Shown here piece after piece: positions 17,300-25,340 of a stretch of DNA of 64,000 bases. The first letter of the stretch is position 1. Each line of letters opens with the position of its first letter. The notes beneath the pieces are model-generated. The model was not told the origin of the DNA and searched no databases. It saw only the letters and a program-made list of their open reading frames with translations. This DNA comes from Atopobium sp. oral taxon 199 str. F0494. GTDB lineage: Bacteria; Actinomycetota; Coriobacteriia; Coriobacteriales; Atopobiaceae. The stretch covers positions 868,001 through 932,000 of the forward strand of contig NZ_KE150486.1 of NCBI RefSeq assembly GCF_000411555.1. Direction: 5' to 3'. The position numbers were made by a program, and so were the translations under genes.

Positions 17300-18526
17300 T
17301 TATTGCACGTCATCGATAGACTGCCAGGCGCCGTCCCAAACAATCTCGCGATAACGAATGGGATCGGTATCGCCTTCGGTGGAAAACAGGAGGACTTTTG
17401 AATCGTTGCCAAGGTCAAGGGCATCACGAAGCTTTGCGTATGCCGGGTCGGTCATAAGCGTAGAGATAACGCCCATACCCACAGCACCAGACTCGCCGGA
17501 TACCACCGCAGGGTCACCTTTTACGGGCGCCGCGAGCATACGCATGCCTTTGGCGGACACCCAGTCCGGACATGAAATGAATGCAGAAGCATGGTTGCGC
17601 AGAATATCCCAGCCAATAGTATTAGGCTCACCGCAGGCGAGGCCTGCCATGATAGTCTGAAGATCGCCTCCAACAATGCGAGGATCGCCATCACCTGCAA
17701 GCGCTCCTCGATAGAGACAGTCAGCCGCGCCAGCTTCCATAATGATGAACTTGGGCGGATTTGAAGGAAAGAGGTTGGTAAAGTAACCGACCATAGCACT
17801 TGCGAGAGATCCTACGCCTGCCTGTACAAAAACGTGCGTTGGGCGGTTTACTTCAAGCTCGCGCAGCTGCTCCGCCGCCTCGTTCGCCATAGTGCCGTAT
17901 CCCTGCATAATCCAAGACGGAATCTTCTCGTAACCTTCCCAAGCAGTATCTTGCACGATAACCGCATGCTCGGTTTCGTCCGCTTCCTTTGCGGCAAGAC
18001 GAACGCAGTCGTCGTAGTTAAGCTCCTCAATAGTGACCTGAGCACCTTCTTTGGCGATGTTGTCAAAGCGAGTCTTGGTGGAACCCTTGGGCATGTGCAC
18101 CACGGCTTTCTGACCCAAGCGATGAGCAGCCCAGGCAACGCCGCGTCCATGGTTACCATCAGTCGCTGTAAAGAAGGTTGCCTGACCGAAATCTTTCTGA
18201 AGCTGCTCAGACGTCAGATACTCAAAATCGCAATCCGCGACATCTTTGCCCGTTTCATCGGCGATATAGCGAGCCATAGCAAAGGAGCCACCAAGCACTT
18301 TGAAGGCATTAAGCCCAAAGCGATACGACTCGTCCTTAATAAACAAACCCCCAAGCCCAAGGTCGGCGGCCATGCCCTCAAGATCGGCAAGCGGCGTCAC
18401 AGAATACTGCGGAAAACTCTTGTGAAACGCCCGAGCTTTTTTAACGTTTTCAAGGGACATCACCTTGAGGTTTTTGTCCTCGCTCTGAGGCATCGTATTG
18501 AGTACCCACTTCATCTCCGGCTGCAT
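17300..18526 (-). CDS. ygeX: Diaminopropionate ammonia-lyase (YgeX)
   Basis: 408 residues of fold-type II PLP enzymes. The cofactor lysine is in YRFGLNAFKVLGG near residue 76, the substrate loop is TATDGNHGRG near 120, and the phosphate-binding glycine run is near SGESGAVGMG. The enzyme converts 2,3-diaminopropionate to pyruvate and two ammonia through 2-aminoacrylate. Length matches the family. Start 18526 has GAAAGGGG upstream. In this cluster it would be the final carbon-yielding step of purine-ureide breakdown, and it explains a linked ridA. Confidence 0.95.
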   Translation of the reverse strand: MQPEMKWVLNTMPQSEDKNLKVMSLENVKKARAFHKSFPQYSVTPLADLEGMAADLGLGGLFIKDESYRFGLNAFKVLGGSFAMARYIADETGKDVADCDFEYLTSEQLQKDFGQATFFTATDGNHGRGVAWAAHRLGQKAVVHMPKGSTKTRFDNIAKEGAQVTIEELNYDDCVRLAAKEADETEHAVIVQDTAWEGYEKIPSWIMQGYGTMANEAAEQLRELEVNRPTHVFVQAGVGSLASAMVGYFTNLFPSNPPKFIIMEAGAADCLYRGALAGDGDPRIVGGDLQTIMAGLACGEPNTIGWDILRNHASAFISCPDWVSAKGMRMLAAPVKGDPAVVSGESGAVGMGVISTLMTDPAYAKLRDALDLGNDSKVLLFSTEGDTDPIRYREIVWDGAWQSIDDVQ

Positions 18527-18663
18527 TGCACTGACCCCTTTCTACGTTCTCACATCTGTTTGTACTATCGCTCTTGCAGTCTGCTTTCGACTATCTGATA
18601 ATCATCTTTTACCTGCTAAAATGCAACGAACAACACGCTGAAACACTGAGGCGAGAAACCCTG

Positions 18664-20085
18664 TCACGCCTGTTCATCCTCCGTATCATTGTACGCAAGC
18701 GGACGGAGGTTCTTCTCGTCAGGAGCTTCCTTATCCTCAGGCGGCAATACGCTGTTCAGAATAATGGCCATAATGGCGCAGGGTGTAATGGCTGAGGTTC
18801 CGAAAATAGTATTTACCCACGCGGGCATACCGGGACCGGTCAGAGACCCTGCAACCTGCGCAATGCCGAGGCCGAACGCCACCGAGATGCCAAAAACCGT
18901 GCAGGCGCGTGGAGTCAGACCGTCTTTAACGAGGATTCGAATACCGTTTAAGGTGATGGTTCCGAAAACGCTGATGGTTGCGCCGCCGATGACCGGCTGC
19001 GGAATCATAAGAAGCGTCGCTGAGAGTTTTGGACAGAGACCGGCTGCGAGAAATACAAAAGCGGCTCCGCCGAAGACCCAGCGATTGATAACGCGATTTG
19101 AAACGATGATACCGACGTTTTGTCCAAAAGCTGACGTCGGAAGACCTCCGAAAAATGACGATATGATGCTGACCACACCCTGCGCCTTGATGGCGCCGCC
19201 AATTTCGCGCTCAGTCGGCATGCGGTCCATGCTGCCTGCGGATGCCGCAGAAAGGTCGCCAATCAGCTGCACGTTGACCATAACGTATACTACGCCCAGC
19301 GTAATGCAGGCAGCCGGGTTAAAGGTGATGTGGTACGGCATAAACTGCGGCAGCGAGAACCACGAGGCTGCAGCAACTTCAGAGGTGTCCACCATGCCAA
19401 AAGGAATAGACACGATAACGCCAATAATGATGCTGAAGAAAATTGAGCCAAGTTTAAGGACGCCCTTACCGAAGTTCGCCAACGCAAAGACCACCGCGAA
19501 GGTAAGCAGGCCAACGGTCCAGTTGCTGATGCCGCCGAAATTCGCCGAACCGGCGCCGCCTGCCATGTACTTAATGGCCGTCGGATAGAGCGAAACGCCG
19601 ATAGTAAAGATAACAGTACCGGTTACCAGCGGCGGAAACAGCCTCTTTACCTTGGAGTAGAACATGCCAAAGAGTATGGCGACAATACCGCCCACCAGCT
19701 CGGCGCCAAGAAGTGTCGGAAAATCAAACTGGAGACCAACCGCCTGAAACGCCGGCAAAAAAGCAAATGAAACACCGGTCAAAATAGGCAGCCCCGCGCC
19801 GATACGCCCAAAAAGCGGGAACTGCTGCAAGAGGATGTCAATGCCGGAAAGAACAAGAGCCACTTGGATAATGGCCGTTTCCTGATCAGGCGTAAAGCCG
19901 CATGCGGTCGCAATCATCATTGCCGGGGTAATAACGCCGGCAAACGACGCTAATACATGTTGCAGCGACGTCGGTATGAGATCTTGTATCGGCGGAAAGC
20001 CGTTTCGCTTAAAAAGTACTGCTGACAAATCGTGTTCGACAGACTCCGGCGAAGCCGTTTCTGCCGTAGCTTCTGACGTACTCAT
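18664..20085 (-). CDS. NCS2 nucleobase permease (xanthine/urate/uracil type)
   Basis: 473 residues with about 14 hydrophobic segments and family markers: the QHVLASFAGV entry helix, the QETAIIQVAL segment and the conserved GLPTSAFGQNVGIIV motif of NCS2 purine permeases. It takes up a purine base with H+ or Na+. ATG 20085 is preceded by AAGGAGGGG; the first nine residues of the longer reading are dropped. It is first in the leftward run before ygeX, consistent with supplying xanthine, urate or a related base. Which base cannot be decided from the sequence. Confidence 0.92.
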   Translation of the reverse strand: MSTSEATAETASPESVEHDLSAVLFKRNGFPPIQDLIPTSLQHVLASFAGVITPAMMIATACGFTPDQETAIIQVALVLSGIDILLQQFPLFGRIGAGLPILTGVSFAFLPAFQAVGLQFDFPTLLGAELVGGIVAILFGMFYSKVKRLFPPLVTGTVIFTIGVSLYPTAIKYMAGGAGSANFGGISNWTVGLLTFAVVFALANFGKGVLKLGSIFFSIIIGVIVSIPFGMVDTSEVAAASWFSLPQFMPYHITFNPAACITLGVVYVMVNVQLIGDLSAASAGSMDRMPTEREIGGAIKAQGVVSIISSFFGGLPTSAFGQNVGIIVSNRVINRWVFGGAAFVFLAAGLCPKLSATLLMIPQPVIGGATISVFGTITLNGIRILVKDGLTPRACTVFGISVAFGLGIAQVAGSLTGPGMPAWVNTIFGTSAITPCAIMAIILNSVLPPEDKEAPDEKNLRPLAYNDTEDEQA

Positions 20086-20100
20086 ACCGTTCCCCTCCTT

Positions 20101-20126
20101 GGAATTGCGCACCGTATCGCAATTCC
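20101..20126 (-). promoter_or_regulatory. 5' leader hairpin abutting the permease ribosome binding site
   Basis: GGAATTGCG (20101-20109) and CGCAATTCC (20118-20126) form a perfect 9-bp stem with an 8-base loop. The stem ends immediately before AAGGAGGGG of the permease gene. Placed there it could modulate translation or serve as a protein-binding operator. It does not match a purine riboswitch that I can recognise. Confidence 0.55.
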
Positions 20127-20280
20127 TTCTCTATTCAAAATAATAGTTAGAAAACCTTACAAATAGTTTGAAATGAGAAAAAATCTACGGAATTCTGTAA
20201 ACGGTAGCAATCAACGTATGAGCGGTATTCCATACGAGGCCTGCGTTCTATCTGTTTTCTGCTACGACTTGTGTGCCTGC

Positions 20281-21207
20281 TTACGCGAGTACAAACTCCC
20301 TCACACGCCCCGCAATGCCTTCTGCGTCAAGGTGGAAATGCGAAAGCAGCACGTCTCCCGGCGCCGATGTGCCAAACGTCCGCATACCGGCAAAGCGCAT
20401 CGGCGTTGGAAGTTTTTCGGAAAGCAACTGCGCCACCGCGGCTCCCAAACCCGTTGCCACGCTATGCTCCTCAACGCTCACCACACGGCGCGTCTTTGCG
20501 GCAGAAGCGAGAATGGCCTCTTCGTCCAGTGGTTTGATTGAAAACACATCGATAATCTCAGCAGAAATACCCTCCTGGGCCAAAATTTCCGCCGCAGCCA
20601 GCGACTGCGCTACTTCAACGCCGCATGCCGCCAGGGTAACATCCGTTCCTTCTCGCAACACAGTGGCGTACGGCACGCCGCCTTTGAATGTCTCGTCATA
20701 TACCTCGGGCACCTTATGGCGACCCATACGTACGTAAAATGGACCGTCAGCTTCAGCCGCCAAACGCAGCGCGGCCTTCGCGGACCAATAATCCGCAGGG
20801 ACCAGTACGCGCATTTGAGGAAGGGCACGCATCATGCCAATGTCCTCAAGCGATTGATGGGTGGCACCATCCTCTCCTACGGTAATGCCCGCATGTGTGG
20901 GACAAATCTTGACGTTAAGACCGGAATCGCACACGGTATTGCGAATCTGATCATAGGCTCGTCCGGTAGCAAACATTGCAAACGAGCCGGTAAATACTGT
21001 ATGCCCTGTCAGCGAAAGACCGGCCGCTACACCGACCATATCTTGTTCGGCGATGCCAACGTCGACAAAACGCTTGGGAAACGCCTTTTGAAAGTCAGCG
21101 AGCTTCGTAGAACCGGCAAGGTCAGCGTCAACCGCCATAATATTGTGTCCTTCGCGGACCAGCTCAACCAGCGTCTCGCCATATGCTTCACGAGTTGCCC
21201 TAGACAT
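20281..21207 (-). CDS. Transketolase C-terminal subunit
   Basis: 308 residues comprising the pyrimidine-binding and C-terminal domains of a split transketolase: VGIAEQDMVGVAAGLSLTG near residue 70 with the catalytic glutamate, the EDGATHQ loop, and DVFSIKPLD in the C-domain. It pairs with the thiamine-binding N-terminal subunit encoded immediately upstream. ATG 21207 is preferred because AAAGGAGG lies six bases upstream, inside the end of the previous gene. Last gene of the four-gene sugar-acid operon. Two-subunit transketolases often serve dedicated catabolic pathways rather than the main pentose phosphate pathway. Confidence 0.92.
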   Translation of the reverse strand: MSRATREAYGETLVELVREGHNIMAVDADLAGSTKLADFQKAFPKRFVDVGIAEQDMVGVAAGLSLTGHTVFTGSFAMFATGRAYDQIRNTVCDSGLNVKICPTHAGITVGEDGATHQSLEDIGMMRALPQMRVLVPADYWSAKAALRLAAEADGPFYVRMGRHKVPEVYDETFKGGVPYATVLREGTDVTLAACGVEVAQSLAAAEILAQEGISAEIIDVFSIKPLDEEAILASAAKTRRVVSVEEHSVATGLGAAVAQLLSEKLPTPMRFAGMRTFGTSAPGDVLLSHFHLDAEGIAGRVREFVLA

Positions 21208-22126
21208 CGGCATCCTCCTTTGTGTCTTCAGCCTGAATCAACAGCAGCTCTCTCGCGGCGTCAAGCTCTTCTCGCGCCTGCTCAGCCTGCGCCTCGCTGG
21301 GAGCGTTGCCATGCCAGTTGACCTTATCCTCCATAAATGAGACGCCCTTGCCTTTGACAGTTGTGCAAATAATAGCCGTAGGCGCGGTGTTTCCCGCTTC
21401 CCTGCCGTCTCGCGCGGCGAGAAGCGCTTTGCGAACTTCCAAGACGTCATGGCCATTGACGCGGATAACATTCCACCCGAACGCGCGGAACTTCTCGCCA
21501 AGGTCACCTAAAGAACAAACCTCAGTCACATGGCCGTCTATCTGCAGGTTATTGAAATCGATAAGAGCAATGAGGTTGTCAAGCTTATGGTGCGCCGCGA
21601 ACATGATCGACTCCCAGTTGGAGCCTTCCTGAAGTTCGCCATCACCAAGCAGCACAAATACCTTGGGCGCACGCTCACCACTCTCAAGCGAGGCAAGTTG
21701 CAAGCCCAAAGCGCAGCCGGAAGCCACCGAAAGCCCCTGTCCAAGCGAGCCAGAACACACCTCAAAACCGGGGCACGCGTGGCTATCGGGATGTCCCTGC
21801 AAGCGGCTGCCTAACTGACGAAGCGTCATCATATCATCGTCATGCAGCCATCCAAGCAGGTAGTATGCCGCATAAATAACCGGCGCGGCGTGTCCTTTGG
21901 AGAGGAAGAACCGGTCCTGAGTATGGTCTTCGGAATTGTTGTGATTGTATTTCATAGCACCTGAAAAGAATAACGTAGCCACCATGTCTGTCGAACTAAG
22001 CGAACCGCCGGGATGACCCGATTTGCTTTTTTCAAGCATCGTGATGATATTGCGTCGCATCGAATTAGCCGCAAGCTGAATCTCCAAATCGGTGAGATCG
22101 CGCTCTGGAAGGCCTGGTGTTGGCAT
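21200..22126 (-). CDS. Transketolase N-terminal subunit (thiamine diphosphate binding)
   Basis: 308 residues with the transketolase N-domain: KSGHPGGSLS near residue 36, CSGSLGQGLSVASG near 120 and the ThDP motif GDGELQEGSNWE...FNN near 158-190. Start 22126 has AGGAGG upstream. It overlaps the C-terminal subunit start by 8 bases. Together the two transfer a two-carbon ketol unit. The neighbours are a KdgT-type permease and an SDR dehydrogenase, so the donor is probably a keto sugar derived from an imported sugar acid. Confidence 0.92.
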   Translation of the reverse strand: MPTPGLPERDLTDLEIQLAANSMRRNIITMLEKSKSGHPGGSLSSTDMVATLFFSGAMKYNHNNSEDHTQDRFFLSKGHAAPVIYAAYYLLGWLHDDDMMTLRQLGSRLQGHPDSHACPGFEVCSGSLGQGLSVASGCALGLQLASLESGERAPKVFVLLGDGELQEGSNWESIMFAAHHKLDNLIALIDFNNLQIDGHVTEVCSLGDLGEKFRAFGWNVIRVNGHDVLEVRKALLAARDGREAGNTAPTAIICTTVKGKGVSFMEDKVNWHGNAPSEAQAEQAREELDAARELLLIQAEDTKEDADV

Positions 22127-22218
22127 CCTTACCTCCTGACGGTATCCATAAACGAGTGTATTGTAACAAGCATACCGTCTAGATGCGACACATACATTGC
22201 GTTTCAGCGCTTAAAGAT

Positions 22219-22248
22219 GCGCCGCATAAGAAAACTCTTATGCGGCGC
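22219..22248 (-). terminator. Strong hairpin between kdgT-like and transketolase genes
   Basis: GCGCCGCATAAGA (22219-22231) and TCTTATGCGGCGC (22236-22248) form a perfect 13-bp stem with a 4-base loop, 24 bases after the permease stop on the leftward strand. The tail (ATCTTTAAG) is only weakly T-rich. It may be a partial terminator that sets lower expression of the transketolase pair, or an mRNA-stabilising end. Confidence 0.65.
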
Positions 22249-22271
22249 CGGTGGTTACTCAACCTTTGTGG

Positions 22272-23246
22272 TTACTTCACCTTTTTCTCGTTGCTGTTGG
22301 CGTAATGATCGAACACGTACGCCGTAATGAGCGGAGTCAAAATCGCAGTCACGATAACGGCTGCCGCAACCTGAGCCGTTGCCGCCGCAAGAACGGCGCC
22401 GCCATAAACAGCCGGGTTGGCTTCAGCCATTGCCGCGGGAGTCAAGGCATTCGCACCCGCGCAGCTTGAAATGCCAACGCCGGCAACCCCTGTTCCTCCG
22501 GTCGCGCGATCAACAAAGAAGTTAATAAACCCGCCGAGGCAGGAGCAAATAATGCCCAAAAGAATTCCGGACGGTCCGGCAGCGATCAGCTGATCGAACT
22601 TCATCGTAGTACCCATAGCGAAAAACGTCATCACGATGATTCCTGGAAGCGCGGAAGAAAACATCTTCTTCAAGCTCGGGAAACAGTTACCGAAGATAAT
22701 GCCGACGATAATTGGAAGCACGGCGCCCAAAAGCGACCAGCCAATAGGAGCCTGACCGGCGGCGCCAAGGGCGATCATGGTAACGGGAGGACCAACAATC
22801 AACGTGGTGATTGCAACGGCTCCCTGCTCATACTCATTGCCGTAGTCGGCCATCAAACCTGAATACATCGCGTTGTTGGCACCGGAGCATGCCGCGAGAA
22901 TAACCATGGCTGACAGACCGAAAAGATTGTCGCCCATAAGGAACAGAACAGCCATCGCAAGGGCGACGCAGAAAATAACCTTTGAAATAATAATGATGGC
23001 GCCACGCAGAGCCGCTTTCGGCGCACTCTTGAAAGAAATAGTTGTGCCAACGCACAGCATGAAGGCGCCAACCAGCGCTCCTGTTCCCGAAACGCTCATA
23101 GCTTTAGTAAAGCTCCCTAACGTGGGAAGCACCTCAGGAAACACAGTATTAATAAAACAGCCCAGCAGCAAGGGGACAAGAATATTTGCGCCCGGAAGCC
23201 TGCCAAGAGCTTTAAAAGGGTGCTGAATAGAAATCGGTTCTTTCAT
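22272..23246 (-). CDS. 2-keto-3-deoxygluconate permease family transporter (KdgT-like)
   Basis: 324 residues with about ten hydrophobic segments. Family-typical sections are LPGANILVPLLLGCFINT, ACSGANNAMYSGLM and the C-terminal GISSCAGANALTPAAMAEANP. KdgT proteins import 2-keto-3-deoxygluconate or similar sugar acids with protons. ATG 23246 has AAGGA upstream. It sits between the SDR gene (30 bases upstream) and the transketolase pair, so it is probably the importer for this operon's substrate. The exact sugar acid cannot be inferred. Confidence 0.9.
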   Translation of the reverse strand: MKEPISIQHPFKALGRLPGANILVPLLLGCFINTVFPEVLPTLGSFTKAMSVSGTGALVGAFMLCVGTTISFKSAPKAALRGAIIIISKVIFCVALAMAVLFLMGDNLFGLSAMVILAACSGANNAMYSGLMADYGNEYEQGAVAITTLIVGPPVTMIALGAAGQAPIGWSLLGAVLPIIVGIIFGNCFPSLKKMFSSALPGIIVMTFFAMGTTMKFDQLIAAGPSGILLGIICSCLGGFINFFVDRATGGTGVAGVGISSCAGANALTPAAMAEANPAVYGGAVLAAATAQVAAAVIVTAILTPLITAYVFDHYANSNEKKVK

Positions 23247-23276
23247 AGTTGATTCCTTAGTGGTCACAAATCTCAC

Positions 23277-24029
23277 CTAGTCCATCACGATTCCGCCATC
23301 GCAGTCGCCAACTTCTCCGTTGACGAAGCTCGCAAGGTCGGATGCGAAGAAAAGAACCATCTGCGCCGGCTCAGATGCCTGAGCGGGACGCCCTAAAGGA
23401 ATAATGCCAACGACTTTTTTGTACTTCTCGGGATCGTTTGAAAGCGCATCTGTCATCTCGGTAATAGTAAAGGAAGGGCAGACGGCATTGCAAGAAATAC
23501 CAAACTTGCCGCCCTCTTTGGCAATCGCCTTGGTAAAGCCATTCACTCCCGCTTTAGAAGAAGCGTAGGCAACTGTACCAAGCAACCCGCCGCCGATTTT
23601 GCCCGCAACAGAGGAAACGTTGACGATACGAGCGCCGCCACGATTCTTAAAGTGCTGCCAAAGCGCATGCGTCACATTATAGGTGCCGGTAAGGTTCGTG
23701 TTGATAGTGTTGTTCCATTCCGTATCATCGACCTGATCAAACTGAACAGAACTGATCCGACCCGCGTTGTTGATAAGAATAGAAACGTCGCCGACCTCTT
23801 CAAGAATCTTTGCGATAGCAGCTTTAACGCCCTCGGCATCAGAGATGTCCATCTTGTAGAAGTAGTTTCCCTCGCCAAGCTCCTGAACAAACTGCTTGCC
23901 CACTTCTTCATTGCGTGCGCATACTACGACGTGGCCTCCACCTGCGACGATACCCTTCGAAATTTCCGCACCAATCCCCGCGGATCCGCCGGTAACCAAA
24001 GCAATTTTGCCTGTGAAATCAAACGCCAT
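23277..24029 (-). CDS. SDR family oxidoreductase in sugar-acid operon
   Basis: 250 residues of a classical short-chain dehydrogenase: TGGSAGIG cofactor loop near residue 13, NNAG near 86, catalytic serine in VNVSSVAG and YASSK near 155. ATG 24029 has AAGGAG upstream. Relatives include gluconate 5-dehydrogenase and 2-deoxygluconate dehydrogenase (KduD). As first gene of an operon with a KdgT permease and a transketolase, it most likely oxidises or reduces the incoming sugar acid to make a ketose-type transketolase donor. Substrate unproven. Confidence 0.9.
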   Translation of the reverse strand: MAFDFTGKIALVTGGSAGIGAEISKGIVAGGGHVVVCARNEEVGKQFVQELGEGNYFYKMDISDAEGVKAAIAKILEEVGDVSILINNAGRISSVQFDQVDDTEWNNTINTNLTGTYNVTHALWQHFKNRGGARIVNVSSVAGKIGGGLLGTVAYASSKAGVNGFTKAIAKEGGKFGISCNAVCPSFTITEMTDALSNDPEKYKKVVGIIPLGRPAQASEPAQMVLFFASDLASFVNGEVGDCDGGIVMD

Positions 24030-24052
24030 ATGTCCCACTCCTTAACTTTTGA

Positions 24053-24075
24053 CTGTGACTGATATACGGTCACAG
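24053..24075. promoter_or_regulatory. Palindromic operator in the sugar-acid operon leader
   Basis: CTGTGAC (24053-24059) and GTCACAG (24069-24075) are perfect inverted arms separated by nine bases, about 24 bases upstream of the SDR start codon. The position suits a GntR- or LacI-type repressor. The 11-base spacing of the inner TGTGA/TCACA differs from the 6 of a CRP site. No regulator gene is adjacent. Confidence 0.6.
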
Positions 24076-24230
24076 AACCTGTGCGATCCCGCAACCTTTC
24101 AGTCATTTTTTAACTTGCGTTAAGAAGTGATTAGAAGCCTAAAGAACCGCTACAATGACGGCACCTATATTAGTTGAAACTACTGAGGTATAAAAGCACA
24201 AATACTTATTTTTTTGAATCTCTGACATTG

Positions 24231-25154
24231 CTATAGTTGCGAAAAAACTTCTCCGATGCGGCTATGGATCACGAGGTCAGCTCGCCCATCATAGGGAGTT
24301 GGCATGTCGTTGATGATGACCATCTTGTGGCCCGTATAGTAGTCTAAAAGTCCGGCAGCCGGATACACCACCAACGAACTTCCCGCAACGATCAGCACGT
24401 CAGCGGCCGCAAGAGCGGCAAGAGCTCTATAAAAAACATCCATGTTCAAGCCCTCACCGTAAAACACAATATCCGGCCTGATAGTTCCTCCGCACGCGCA
24501 CAGCGGAACCATTGAAGCTGACGCCTCTATCTCATCGAGCGTATAGGCGTGTCCGCAATCAGAACAATAAAAGCGCGTTTCATTGCCATGTAACTCAAAT
24601 ACATTCTCGCTGCCAGCAGCCTGGTGCAGTCCATCAATATTTTGCGTTATTACTGCTTTCAGCTTGCCTTCGCGCTCCCATTGGGCCAGCTTACGATGGG
24701 TAACATTGGGCTTTGCCTCGCCAAGGTGGTGAGAATTTCTGAAATAGGTGTAATACGCTTCGGGGAAGTCTTCAAAAATATCAAGCGAGAAAATCTCTTC
24801 AAGTGTAATGTCAGACTCCGTTTCCATACGTCCCCAAGACTCAAATTCCGGGTCAACAAGAGCATCGTTACCGGCGTTGCTACCGACATCGTTGCCGATG
24901 TTATTACCGACATCATGAGAGGCATCTTCGCTTGAAGCGTTGCAGCCGACAGTCATGGAACCAACTTTAATACCGCCTCGGCTATACAAACCGTCTTTCC
25001 CCCTGAAATCGGGAATGCCGCTTTCTGTGGAAACGCCAGCTCCTCCGAAAAAGACAAGGTGAGATGACCCATCGATCCATTGTTTAAGCTGCCGTATAGC
25101 ATCGGTTACGCCTTGCTGTTCAGCTGTACCAGGTATATTCGTTGTATCGCCCAT
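24231..25154 (-). CDS. SIR2 family NAD-dependent deacylase with repeat insertion
   Basis: About 307 residues. The sirtuin core is intact: FFGGAGVSTESGIPDFRG near residue 35, QNIDGLHQAAG, the catalytic histidine in FELHGNETR, a four-cysteine zinc site (CSDC...CACGG), and VAGSSLVVYPA. It removes acyl groups from lysines using NAD. An unusual low-complexity insert of G, N, D and V (VGNNIGNDVGSNAGND, about residues 82-97) follows the N-terminal NAD loop. I choose ATG 25154 (MGDTTNIPG) because GAAGGA lies in front, but ATGs at 25181 and 25223 are possible. Divergent from the metal-importer operon. Confidence 0.88.
   Translation of the reverse strand: MGDTTNIPGTAEQQGVTDAIRQLKQWIDGSSHLVFFGGAGVSTESGIPDFRGKDGLYSRGGIKVGSMTVGCNASSEDASHDVGNNIGNDVGSNAGNDALVDPEFESWGRMETESDITLEEIFSLDIFEDFPEAYYTYFRNSHHLGEAKPNVTHRKLAQWEREGKLKAVITQNIDGLHQAAGSENVFELHGNETRFYCSDCGHAYTLDEIEASASMVPLCACGGTIRPDIVFYGEGLNMDVFYRALAALAAADVLIVAGSSLVVYPAAGLLDYYTGHKMVIINDMPTPYDGRADLVIHSRIGEVFSQL
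24865..24914. repeat. In-frame tandem repeat within the sirtuin gene
   Basis: Alternating near-copies of GTTACCGGC, GTTGCTACCGACATC and GTTGCCGATGTTATTACCGA encode the VG-N/D-N repeat of the sirtuin insert. The units stay in frame (12- and 24-base spacing), which points to expansion by slippage within a surface loop. Confidence 0.55.
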
Positions 25155-25271
25155 ACCATATCCTTCGGCTCTAGCGCCCATGATGGCTCCCGAACTCTCA
25201 TGCCTGTCTCTGCAATCAAGCATATACCAATATGCCCTTCATTCAGGCATTTTTTATTTTGAATAAGAAAT

Positions 25272-25289
25272 AGTTAGACAAGGCTAACT
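25272..25289. promoter_or_regulatory. DtxR/MntR-like operator before the Zn/Mn importer
   Basis: AGTTAG (25272-25277) and CTAACT (25284-25289) form a palindrome with core TTAG-N6-CTAA, about 50 bases upstream of the substrate-binding protein gene. It resembles DtxR-family metalloregulator boxes. It also lies upstream of the divergent sirtuin gene. Confidence 0.6.
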
Positions 25290-25340
25290 CTATGGATTAG
25301 AATGACGCTGATTAGAACACACATCGAAAAGAGGTTTTAC

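Noticed and set aside
20101-20200. Purine riboswitch before the nucleobase permease
   Set aside because: Only one simple hairpin is present; the three-way junction and conserved loop bases of purine riboswitches are not visible.
24053-24075. CRP-type binding site (TGTGA...TCACA)
   Set aside because: The spacing between TGTGA and TCACA is 11 bases, not 6, so I report it only as an unassigned palindrome.
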